Part shown: positions 29,014 to 36,810 of the stretch, in pieces | Numbering within the stretch: the stretch's first letter is position 1 | Layout of the letters: every line of letters starts with the position of its first letter | NCBI RefSeq assembly: GCF_000967915.1 | Contig: NC_022549.1 | Location: forward strand, 310,001-374,000 | Length of the DNA stretch: 64,000 nucleotides | Source of the DNA: Paracholeplasma brassicae | GTDB taxonomy: Bacteria > Bacillota_I > Bacilli_A > Acholeplasmatales > UBA5453 | Direction: 5' to 3' | Made by a program: the position numbers and the translations under genes | Notes under the pieces: model-generated | What the model was told of the DNA's origin: nothing | Database searches by the model: none | What the model saw: only the letters and a program-made list of their open reading frames with translations

Positions 29014-31083
29014 ATGTCTCGTGAATTCCCATTAAACAAAACGCGTAACATTGGGATTATGGCCCATATTGACGCGGGAAAAACTACAACTACAGAACGC
29101 ATCTTATACCACACTGGGAAAATTCACAAAATTGGTGAAACGCACGATGGTGCGTCTCAAATGGACTGGATGGAACAAGAACAAGAACGCGGTATTACCA
29201 TCACATCAGCAGCAACCACTGCTTTTTGGAAAGAACACCGCATCAACGTAATTGACACCCCAGGCCACGTGGACTTCACAGTAGAAGTTTCACGTTCCCT
29301 ACGTGTATTAGACGGTGCCGTAACCGTACTTGACGCTCAAGCTGGTGTAGAGCCACAAACAGAAACTGTTTGGCGTCAAGCAACTGAATATAAAGTACCT
29401 CGTATTGTTTTCATTAACAAAATGGACAAAACAGGTGCGGACTTCGAATACTCAGTTAAATCAATTAGCAATCGTTTAGGAGTTAAAGCAAACCCTATCC
29501 AATGGCCAATTGGTGCAGAGACTCAATTCGAAGGTATGATCGACTTAATTACAATGAAAGCTTACTACTATGATGGTAACGCCGATGAAAATTCTGTCGA
29601 AAAAGAAATCCCAGCGCATTTATTAGATGTTGCTACTGAAAAACGCAATGACTTAATCGAAGCGGTTGCTGATTTTGATGAAGAAATTATGATGAATTAC
29701 CTTGAAGGTGAAGAAGTCACTAACGAACAAATCAAACGTGCAATCCGTAAGGGAACCCTTGCAGTTGAATTCTTCCCAGTGATCTGTGGATCTGCATTCA
29801 AAAACAAAGGTGTTAAGAAAATGCTTGATGCAGTAGTTGACTACTTGCCTGCACCAACCGATATCGAATCGGTTATTGGTCATGACGAATACGGCGCTGA
29901 GGTAGTAAGACATGCTTCTGATGACGAACCATTTACCGCTTTAGCATTTAAAGTAATGACTGACCCATTCGTGGGACGTTTAACGTTCTTCCGTATTTAT
30001 GCGGGTAGCGTACAATCAGGTTCATATATTTTAAATACAACCAAAGGTAAGAAAGAACGTCTAGGACGCTTACTACAAATGCATGCGAACCACAGAGTAG
30101 AAATTAAAGAAGCTTACGCTGGGGACATCGCAGCTGCGATTGGTTTAAAAGACACAACTACGGGTGATACACTTGCTGGTGAAAAAGATACAATCATTCT
30201 TGAAAGTATGAAATTCCCTGAGCCTGTTATCTCAGTAGCAATTGAACCAAAAACCAAAAATGACCAAGACAAGATGTCAAACGCTCTTGTTAAATTATCA
30301 GAAGAAGATCCAACATTCAGAACTTATACAGACCAAGAAACAGGACAAACCATCATCTCAGGTATGGGTGAACTTCACCTTGACATCTTAGTTGATCGTA
30401 TGAAACGTGAATTTAAAGTAGAAGCGAACGTTGGTGCACCTCAAGTATCTTACAGAGAAACCATTGGTGGAACTGCAGATATTGAAGGTAAGTTCATTCG
30501 TCAATCAGGTGGTCGTGGACAATACGGTCACGTTTGGATTAAGTTTGAACCAAATCCTGGTAAAGGCTTTGAATTCGTTGACGCAATTGTTGGTGGTACT
30601 GTACCTAGAGAATACATCGGTGTGGTACAAAAAGGACTTGAAGAAGCATTGCCAAATGGGATTGTTGCAGGTTACCCTGTAATGGACATTAAAGCAACGC
30701 TATTTGACGGTTCATACCATGACGTTGACTCCTCTGAAATGGCTTATAAGATTGCGGCTTCAATCGCACTTAAAGCAACTAAGGAAAAATGTCAACCAGC
30801 ACTTCTTGAACCAATCATGGTTGTGGAAGTTGTTTCACCTGAGGATTATGTAGGTAACGTTATTGGTGATATTACATCAAGACGTGGACGCCTTGAGTCA
30901 CAAGAAAATAGAGGAAACGCCATCTCAATTAAAGCGATGGTACCACTATCAGAAATGTTTGGTTATGCAACCTCACTTCGTTCAAACTCTCAAGGACGTG
31001 CAACATTCGTAATGCAATTTGACCACTACGAAAAAGCACCGAAGTCAATCACTGAAGAAATCATTAAGAAGCGCAACGCGTAG
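29014..31083 (+). CDS. fusA: Elongation factor G
   Basis: 689 residues; translocase GTPase. G motifs: [15 protein letters not shown] (P-loop), [13 protein letters not shown] and NKMD. Domains II-V follow, with the IV-domain loop ending in [16 protein letters not shown] precedes the ATG. Last gene of the rpsL unit; tuf has its own promoter. Confidence 0.98.
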   Translation: MSREFPLNKTRNIGIMAHIDAGKTTTTERILYHTGKIHKIGETHDGASQMDWMEQEQERGITITSAATTAFWKEHRINVIDTPGHVDFTVEVSRSLRVLDGAVTVLDAQAGVEPQTETVWRQATEYKVPRIVFINKMDKTGADFEYSVKSISNRLGVKANPIQWPIGAETQFEGMIDLITMKAYYYDGNADENSVEKEIPAHLLDVATEKRNDLIEAVADFDEEIMMNYLEGEEVTNEQIKRAIRKGTLAVEFFPVICGSAFKNKGVKKMLDAVVDYLPAPTDIESVIGHDEYGAEVVRHASDDEPFTALAFKVMTDPFVGRLTFFRIYAGSVQSGSYILNTTKGKKERLGRLLQMHANHRVEIKEAYAGDIAAAIGLKDTTTGDTLAGEKDTIILESMKFPEPVISVAIEPKTKNDQDKMSNALVKLSEEDPTFRTYTDQETGQTIISGMGELHLDILVDRMKREFKVEANVGAPQVSYRETIGGTADIEGKFIRQSGGRGQYGHVWIKFEPNPGKGFEFVDAIVGGTVPREYIGVVQKGLEEALPNGIVAGYPVMDIKATLFDGSYHDVDSSEMAYKIAASIALKATKEKCQPALLEPIMVVEVVSPEDYVGNVIGDITSRRGRLESQENRGNAISIKAMVPLSEMFGYATSLRSNSQGRATFVMQFDHYEKAPKSITEEIIKKRNA

Positions 31084-31087
31084 ACGC

Positions 31088-31116
31088 TTGCAAAATATAT
31101 AAATTTGAGTTAAAAT
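31088..31116 (+). promoter_or_regulatory. Promoter of tuf
   Basis: TTGCAA at 31088-31093, 17-bp spacer, TAAAAT at 31111-31116. This gives tuf a transcript separate from fusA. Confidence 0.7.
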
Positions 31117-31170
31117 ATAACTTGGATTAGAAAATAAATATAAATACAAATTATAAAGGAGAATATTAAA

Positions 31171-32355
31171 ATGGCAAAACAAAAATTTGAACGTACAAAA
31201 CCACACGTTAACGTTGGAACCATCGGTCACGTTGACCACGGTAAAACAACATTAACAGCTGCAATTTCAACAGTTTTAGCTAAAAAAGGTTTCGCAGAAA
31301 TGAGAGACTATGCTTCAATTGACTCAGCTCCAGAAGAAAAAGAACGTGGTATTACAATTAATACATCACACGTTGAATACCAAACTGAAAAACGTCACTA
31401 TGCACACGTTGACTGCCCAGGTCACGCCGACTATGTTAAAAACATGATCACAGGTGCTGCTCAAATGGATGGTGGTATCTTAGTTGTATCAGCTGCAGAC
31501 GGCCCAATGCCACAAACACGTGAACACATCTTGTTATCACGTCAAGTTGGTGTGCCTAAACTAGTTGTATTCTTAAACAAATGCGACATGGTTGATGATG
31601 AAGAATTAATCGACTTAGTTGAAATGGAAGTTCGTGAATTACTTTCAGAATATGATTTCCCAGGTGATGACGTTCCTGTTATCCGTGGTTCAGCTCTTAG
31701 AGCGCTTGAAGGCGACGAAAAATGGGCTGCAAAAATTGACGAATTAATGGAAGCTGTTGATACTTACATCGACAACCCAGTTCGTGAAACTGACAAGCCA
31801 TTCTTAATGCCAGTAGAAGACGTATTCACAATCACAGGTCGTGGTACAGTTGCTACAGGTAGAGTAGAACGTGGAACAATCGTAGTCAATACAGAAATTG
31901 AAATCATCGGTATCACTGACACTCAAAAATCAGTTGTTACAGGTGTTGAAATGTTCCGTAAATTATTAGACAGAGCAGAAGCTGGAGACAACATTGGTGC
32001 TTTATTACGTGGTGTTACACGTGACAAAATCCAAAGAGGTCAAGTATTAGCTAAACCAGGTTCAGTTAAACCTCATAGCAAGTTTGAAGCACAAGTATAC
32101 GTTCTTTCTAAAGAAGAAGGTGGACGTCATACAGCGTTCTTCTCAAACTACCGTCCTCAATTCTATTTCCGTACAACTGACATTACAGGTGTTATTACAC
32201 TTCAAGAAGGTACAGAAATGGTTATGCCAGGCGACAACACGGTTATGATCGTTGAACTTATCCACCCAATCGCTATCGAAGATGGTACTAAGTTCTCAAT
32301 CCGTGAAGGCGGACGTACCGTAGGCGCTGGTTCAGTTACTAAGATTTTAGAATAG
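31171..32355 (+). CDS. tuf: Elongation factor Tu
   Basis: 394 residues. P-loop [10 protein letters not shown], switch segment [24 protein letters not shown] and the domain II/III signatures are all present. It delivers aminoacyl-tRNA to the ribosome. Codon use looks more restricted than in neighbouring non-ribosomal genes, consistent with very high expression. A strong terminator follows. Confidence 0.98.
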   Translation: MAKQKFERTKPHVNVGTIGHVDHGKTTLTAAISTVLAKKGFAEMRDYASIDSAPEEKERGITINTSHVEYQTEKRHYAHVDCPGHADYVKNMITGAAQMDGGILVVSAADGPMPQTREHILLSRQVGVPKLVVFLNKCDMVDDEELIDLVEMEVRELLSEYDFPGDDVPVIRGSALRALEGDEKWAAKIDELMEAVDTYIDNPVRETDKPFLMPVEDVFTITGRGTVATGRVERGTIVVNTEIEIIGITDTQKSVVTGVEMFRKLLDRAEAGDNIGALLRGVTRDKIQRGQVLAKPGSVKPHSKFEAQVYVLSKEEGGRHTAFFSNYRPQFYFRTTDITGVITLQEGTEMVMPGDNTVMIVELIHPIAIEDGTKFSIREGGRTVGAGSVTKILE

Positions 32356-32378
32356 TAACCACCAAAACTTAAATGGAT

Positions 32379-32408
32379 AAACCACAAGCAAAAGCTTGTG
32401 GTTTTTTT
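32379..32408 (+). terminator. Terminator after tuf
   Basis: AAACCACAAGC/GCTTGTGGTTT, a perfect 11-bp stem with loop AAAA and seven T. Confidence 0.93.
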
Positions 32409-32458
32409 GTTACCACGAGTAAGTCTAATCTTTATTAATATTAATCAATGTTTCTTAG

Positions 32459-32487
32459 TTAAAAATCAAGTCGAATCGTGGTAAAAT
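32459..32487 (+). promoter_or_regulatory. Promoter of tatD
   Basis: TTAAAA at 32459-32464, 17-bp spacer, TAAAAT at 32482-32487 with an upstream TGG (extended -10). Confidence 0.55.
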
Positions 32488-32547
32488 AGTAATACGTATC
32501 ATAAAGATTAGGATTAACAGTTAAAGAAAATAGGAGTATAATATAAG

Positions 32548-33309
32548 ATGATTGACACACACGCACATTTGAATATCGAAGCGTTTGAAGATGAGTTAGA
32601 AGACGTCATCAACCGTGCAAAACGAGCAAGTGTTGATGAAATTATCGTTGTTGGTATGTACGAAGAAGCAAACCAAAAGGCACTAACGTTAACTAAACAG
32701 TACCATAACCTGTACGCAAGCGTTGGACTACACCCATCGTATGTGGATGAAGGTATTGATTTTTCTCTACTTGAGGCGCAGTTACAAGATGAGAAAGTGG
32801 TTGCACTTGGTGAAATTGGCATCGATCTTTACTGGGTAAAAGACAATCTTGATAAACAAATTAGGTACTTTAAAAAACAAATAGAACTTGCCATCAAACA
32901 CAAGTTACCAATCATTGTCCACAGCAGAAATTCAAGCAGTGAAATCTATGAGGTTCTAAAAGAATATCAAGGAAGAATCACGGGTGTGATGCACTGCTTT
33001 TCTGATGATATGTCCTGGGCTAATCAATTTCTAAATCTCGGGTTTTACATTGGTATTGGTGGGGTTGTGACATTTAAAAATGCTAAAGAAGTCAAAGAAG
33101 TGGCTAAAAACGTGCCACTAGAAAGGCTTTTAGTTGAAACGGATAGTCCTTATTTGGCGCCAACGCCACATAGAGGAAAGAAAAATGAGCCGGCGTATAC
33201 CGCTTACGTGCTAGAAGCGATTGCACAGTTAAGACAAATGACAAAAGAAGATCTTAATGACATTACGACAAAAAACGCTAAGCGTTTATTTAATAAAATG
33301 GAGGGATAA
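32548..33309 (+). CDS. tatD: TatD family metal-dependent DNase
   Basis: A 253-residue TIM-barrel hydrolase. Metal ligands and signatures: DTHAHL at the N-terminus, GEIGIDLY, VHSRN, MHCFS and ETDSPYLAP. TatD proteins are 3'-5' DNases or nucleases with quality-control roles. The stop lies just before the lipoprotein protease gene, with which it probably shares a transcript. Confidence 0.93.
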   Translation: MIDTHAHLNIEAFEDELEDVINRAKRASVDEIIVVGMYEEANQKALTLTKQYHNLYASVGLHPSYVDEGIDFSLLEAQLQDEKVVALGEIGIDLYWVKDNLDKQIRYFKKQIELAIKHKLPIIVHSRNSSSEIYEVLKEYQGRITGVMHCFSDDMSWANQFLNLGFYIGIGGVVTFKNAKEVKEVAKNVPLERLLVETDSPYLAPTPHRGKKNEPAYTAYVLEAIAQLRQMTKEDLNDITTKNAKRLFNKMEG

Positions 33310-33310
33310 C

Positions 33311-34375
33311 ATGAAGAAAATAGTAACTTTCTTATTAATTATTTTAAGTTTTTCAATTTTAACTGGTTGTTTTAACACAGAAACCACAACCTTTACATTA
33401 GAAGATGTCCAAGGCCAGATTGTGGATGTTTATGACGAGGTCAGCCCATTTACAGTCGCGGTTGTTTCCTATTTAGAAGATTATCAAACTTACGCAGGGC
33501 ACGGTTCAGGCCTACTTTACGATAAGATTGAAACCACCACAGGCTTTAAATACTTTGTGATAACGAATTACCACGTCGTTGAATCTCAGGCGTATCTAAA
33601 AATATACATGGGCAAAAATACCTATTATGAAGCAATGCCTCACGCCGTTCATGAGAATAAAGATTTAGCGATTGTTTCATTTGAAACGACGGCGGATTTA
33701 GAAGTTTATGGCACAGAACAATTCACAGGCTCTACGTTTGTTTCACCAAAAGTGGGTTCGTTTGTGATTGCCGTAGGTACCCCGCTTGATCTTGATTATT
33801 TTAATACCGCAACCTTAGGGATTGTTGGTGTGACGACCAATCTAGGCGTGATTCAACACGACGCAGCCATTAACCCAGGTAATAGTGGTGGCCCACTATT
33901 TGATCTAAATGGCAATCTACTCGGTTTTAACACATGGAAACGTGCCGAAACCACCACGAGTGATGGCACCATCTCCGTTGAGGGCATTGGTATGGCAATT
34001 TCGATGTTTATTGCAGTACCTGAGGTCAACAACCTAAGAGCTGGCAATTCTACATTTGCACAACCTAAACTTGGTGTAACGGTGATTGATGTAGCAAAAG
34101 TGATTGATGAAGTATATGAGGGTGTAAGACCTGAGTTTATTGAAAGCACTCAAACTGATGGTGTGTTTGTCAGTAGTGTTGTGCCACTAAGACCTTCATA
34201 TGGTGTCATTCTTTCAAAAGATATAATCATTGAGGTTAATGGTATCGCGATTTCAACCACTGAGGATTTAATTCCTCTTGTGTCACAAGCAAACTATGGT
34301 GATACATTTACGATTAAACTCAGACGCTTTGTGGATAATCAGTTTAAAACAATCGAAGTTACAATTATAATGTAG
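33311..34375 (+). CDS. HtrA/DegP-like serine protease lipoprotein
   Basis: 354 residues. A lipoprotein signal with lipobox LTGC (Cys20) puts the protease outside the membrane. The trypsin-like catalytic triad is visible: His88 in TNYHVV, Asp118 in ENKDLAIV, Ser192 in NPGNSGGPL. A C-terminal PDZ domain follows (about 255-350, with VNGIAIST). HtrA family members degrade or refold damaged exported proteins. The frame is open upstream, but GGAGG before ATG 33311 and the signal peptide fix the start. Lipid anchoring instead of a membrane helix is less usual for HtrA. Confidence 0.88.
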   Translation: MKKIVTFLLIILSFSILTGCFNTETTTFTLEDVQGQIVDVYDEVSPFTVAVVSYLEDYQTYAGHGSGLLYDKIETTTGFKYFVITNYHVVESQAYLKIYMGKNTYYEAMPHAVHENKDLAIVSFETTADLEVYGTEQFTGSTFVSPKVGSFVIAVGTPLDLDYFNTATLGIVGVTTNLGVIQHDAAINPGNSGGPLFDLNGNLLGFNTWKRAETTTSDGTISVEGIGMAISMFIAVPEVNNLRAGNSTFAQPKLGVTVIDVAKVIDEVYEGVRPEFIESTQTDGVFVSSVVPLRPSYGVILSKDIIIEVNGIAISTTEDLIPLVSQANYGDTFTIKLRRFVDNQFKTIEVTIIM

Positions 34376-34386
34376 GGAGTGGTTAT

Positions 34387-35163
34387 ATGATGTTAAGAGG
34401 TTTGTTATTAAAAATTGAAACAGGACAGCCTTTAAGTGAAAAGCAAGAAAAGAAATTAGCCTCTAGATTATATTTAATCCCATCGTTTTCAAGAGCCCTA
34501 ATGAATTTGTTTTTTGGCGTATTAATCCTAATATTGGTTTTAATGGCCTATACAAATACCATTAAAGAAGTCGAACCAGCCATTCTTTACTTGGCGAGTT
34601 TTGTGGTGTTTCTAGTTTATTTGTATGTCACAATTTTTCCAAAAAGAAAAAATATTATGAAGTATCTTCAAGCGGTGGAAAAGTTTTATGAGACCAAGTT
34701 TGAAGGACTTGATCATTTTGATCTATACTACATAGGTCAACATAAATCACCACACATTAGAAGCTTAAGATCTTCAAAGATTTACTTATTATCTGATGGG
34801 TTTCACATTCTATTTATTGACGACTATTTTAAAGATACTGCGTATCAGTTACCAAGCTATTTATCTAATGGGCAAACAATCTATATGCGTGTCATAGATA
34901 AAGATAAAAACGATCAATCGCGTATATTACTTGATGTCAGTATGATTGAAAATTTCCGCTTATCGAATGACGATTATCCAGTTGATAAAAAAGTAAAAAT
35001 CAAGAAATATGAAACCTACTTTAAGAATTTTTTAGATCAAAATCAGTATATGACAGACAGACATTATGTCACATTAAAACTAAATAATGGTACCGTCTTT
35101 CGCTTAAGTTACAAGAGTTATGACTGTCTTAAAAAATCACTACCTCTTAGGGAGGTGGTGTAG
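34387..35163 (+). CDS. Membrane protein of unknown function
   Basis: 258 residues, not recognised. Two hydrophobic helices (about residues 38-57 and 64-84) near the N-terminus are followed by a soluble, basic and beta-rich domain. No catalytic motif. GGGAGTGG precedes ATG 34387 (a second ATG follows directly). Its stop TAG shares the G with the GTG of the next gene, so the two are translationally coupled. Confidence 0.7.
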   Translation: MMLRGLLLKIETGQPLSEKQEKKLASRLYLIPSFSRALMNLFFGVLILILVLMAYTNTIKEVEPAILYLASFVVFLVYLYVTIFPKRKNIMKYLQAVEKFYETKFEGLDHFDLYYIGQHKSPHIRSLRSSKIYLLSDGFHILFIDDYFKDTAYQLPSYLSNGQTIYMRVIDKDKNDQSRILLDVSMIENFRLSNDDYPVDKKVKIKKYETYFKNFLDQNQYMTDRHYVTLKLNNGTVFRLSYKSYDCLKKSLPLREVV

Positions 35164-35636
35164 TGACTAATTACTCAAAGGATGTATTTTTACAACTACT
35201 GAAATACAACTACACGATTGCGTTTGCAGAAAGCATGACCGGTGGGGCACTTGCCTCTAACCTGGTGTTAAATCCAGGGGCATCTGATGTCATTGGCTAT
35301 TCGGTCGTCACTTATAGTGATCAAGTAAAAATCAAACACTTAAACATCAATCCAATGCTGATTGATATTCATGGTGTTGTTTCTAATGTGATTGCCATGG
35401 AAATGGCAAAGTCAGTTAGACAAATTGCAGAATCAAATATTGGGGTTGGTATCACTGGAAATGCTGGTCCAACAGCCACAGGAAACGCTCAGGTAGGCGA
35501 AGTTTGGGTCGCAGTAGACTACTTAGGTGAGGTGTATTCTTATCATCTACAGCTCAAACAATTAAGTAGAGAAGAAGTCATTGAGCAAACCGTTAAAGTG
35601 GTCTATTCAATGCTCAATCAGTTGTTAAAAAAATAG
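35163..35636 (+). CDS. CinA C-terminal domain amidohydrolase (PncC-type)
   Basis: 157 residues, with AESMTGGALAS near the N-terminus and GITGNAGPT in the middle, the hallmarks of the CinA_C family. Characterised members deamidate nicotinamide mononucleotide. The N-terminal MoaB-like domain of full CinA is absent. Starts with GTG overlapping the stop of the preceding gene, after GGGAGGTGG. Confidence 0.85.
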   Translation: MTNYSKDVFLQLLKYNYTIAFAESMTGGALASNLVLNPGASDVIGYSVVTYSDQVKIKHLNINPMLIDIHGVVSNVIAMEMAKSVRQIAESNIGVGITGNAGPTATGNAQVGEVWVAVDYLGEVYSYHLQLKQLSREEVIEQTVKVVYSMLNQLLKK

Positions 35637-35637
35637 T

Positions 35638-35666
35638 TTGTATTCCAAGGAAACTTGTGATATAAT
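35638..35666 (+). promoter_or_regulatory. Promoter of rpsF-ssb-rpsR
   Basis: TTGTAT at 35638-35643, 17-bp spacer, TATAAT at 35661-35666 with TGA in front (extended -10). Confidence 0.8.
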
Positions 35667-35675
35667 ATCAAAGCG

Positions 35676-35725
35676 TGGTTTATATTATATATAACCATCC
35701 TTGTCTTATCTTCGAATAAGACCAA
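35676..35725 (+). promoter_or_regulatory. Structured rpsF leader, possible S6:S18 site
   Basis: Two hairpins: an AT-rich one around TGGTTTATA/TATAACCA (35678-35699, imperfect) and GTCTTAT/ATAAGAC (35703-35722) with loop CTTCGA. The position just before rpsF-ssb-rpsR fits the known S6:S18 autoregulatory leader, but the diagnostic motif was not confirmed. Confidence 0.35.
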
Positions 35726-35747
35726 TAGACCAAAAGGAGGTATGAAG

Positions 35748-36035
35748 ATGAAGAAATACGAAATTATGTACATCATTCGTCCGAACTTAGAAAGTGAAGA
35801 AACCAAAGCAGTGATTGCGAACTTAAGTAACATTTTTACTGAAAGACAATCACAAGTTTTAGAACTTAAAGAAATCGGATTGAAAGACTTGGCATATGAA
35901 ATCGACCATCTTAAAAAGGGTTACTATGTGTGGACACTAGTTAACGCTAATAACGAAGCGATCGATGAGTTTAACCGTGTGATTCGCATTACTGAATCAG
36001 TGATTCGTTACATCGTTGTAAAAGACGGCGAATAA
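35748..36035 (+). CDS. rpsF: 30S ribosomal protein S6
   Basis: 95 residues starting MKKYEIMYIIRPNLE. S6 forms a heterodimer with S18 on the 30S platform. Two in-frame ATGs exist (35742, 35748); AAAAGGAGG ends at 35740, giving 1 bp to the first and 7 bp to the second, so 35748 is the start. Confidence 0.95.
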   Translation: MKKYEIMYIIRPNLESEETKAVIANLSNIFTERQSQVLELKEIGLKDLAYEIDHLKKGYYVWTLVNANNEAIDEFNRVIRITESVIRYIVVKDGE

Positions 36036-36047
36036 GGAGGGTTAATT

Positions 36048-36479
36048 ATGCTTAATCGAGTGATTTTAGTAGGGAGAATAACCAAAGACCCGGAATTAAA
36101 AAGAACTCAAACGAATATTGCAGTGGTATCATTTACGTTGGCGATTGATCGTCAATTTACGAATGAACAAGGCGAAAGACAAGCAGATTTTATCCAATGT
36201 GTTGTATGGCGTAAACAAGCTGAGAACGTGGCCCAATTTGTAAGAAAAGGGGCATTACTCGGGATTGATGGACGCATACAAACCAGAACTTATGAAGGTC
36301 CTAACGGTGATACTCGTTACGTAACTGAAGTGTTGTGCGACTCTGTTCAATTCTTAGAATCTAAGAAATCACAAGAACAAACCAGCCCGCAAGATTTTGA
36401 AAGTAACACTTACCAAGAAGAAGACCCATTTGTTTCAACAGGAAAGAGTCTAGCTGCAGAAGAAGATTTACCATTCTAA
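36048..36479 (+). CDS. ssb: Single-stranded DNA-binding protein
   Basis: 143 residues: an OB-fold domain from [17 protein letters not shown] to about residue 105, a short Gln/Ser-rich linker, and the acidic tip EEDLPF that recruits replication and repair partners. It lies between rpsF and rpsR, the widespread Firmicutes arrangement. Confidence 0.97.
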   Translation: MLNRVILVGRITKDPELKRTQTNIAVVSFTLAIDRQFTNEQGERQADFIQCVVWRKQAENVAQFVRKGALLGIDGRIQTRTYEGPNGDTRYVTEVLCDSVQFLESKKSQEQTSPQDFESNTYQEEDPFVSTGKSLAAEEDLPF

Positions 36480-36491
36480 AGGAGGCTAACT

Positions 36492-36722
36492 ATGCAACAA
36501 AGAGGCGGATTCAAAAGACGTCGTAAAGTATGCTATTTTACACAAAATAAAGCAACTCACATCGATTTTAAAGATGTTGAACTATTAAAGCGTTTCATCT
36601 CAGACAGAGGTAAGATTTTACCACGTCGTGTGACTGGAACATCAGCTAAATGGCAACGTCCATTAGCGGTTGCGATTAAACGTGCAAGACACATGGCATT
36701 AATACCATACGTAAAAGAATAA
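36492..36722 (+). CDS. rpsR: 30S ribosomal protein S18
   Basis: 76 residues, with [22 protein letters not shown] and the basic [19 protein letters not shown] tail. Partner of S6. AAAGGAGG precedes the ATG, 12 bp after ssb. A terminator follows. Confidence 0.96.
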   Translation: MQQRGGFKRRRKVCYFTQNKATHIDFKDVELLKRFISDRGKILPRRVTGTSAKWQRPLAVAIKRARHMALIPYVKE

Positions 36723-36732
36723 TTTTGACTAT

Positions 36733-36760
36733 AAAAGACTTTATTATAAAGTCTTTTTTT
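36733..36760 (+). terminator. Terminator after rpsR
   Basis: AAAAGACTT/AAGTCTTTT with loop TATTATA, then a T-run. Confidence 0.85.
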
Positions 36761-36761
36761 G

Positions 36762-36790
36762 TTGTTTAAAGACGCTATTCTTGGTATAAT
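36762..36790 (+). promoter_or_regulatory. Promoter of gdpP-rplI-dnaB
   Basis: TTGTTT at 36762-36767, 17-bp spacer, TATAAT at 36785-36790 with TGG in front (extended -10). Confidence 0.7.
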
Positions 36791-36810
36791 ACAAGAAAGA
36801 AGGTGAATAC

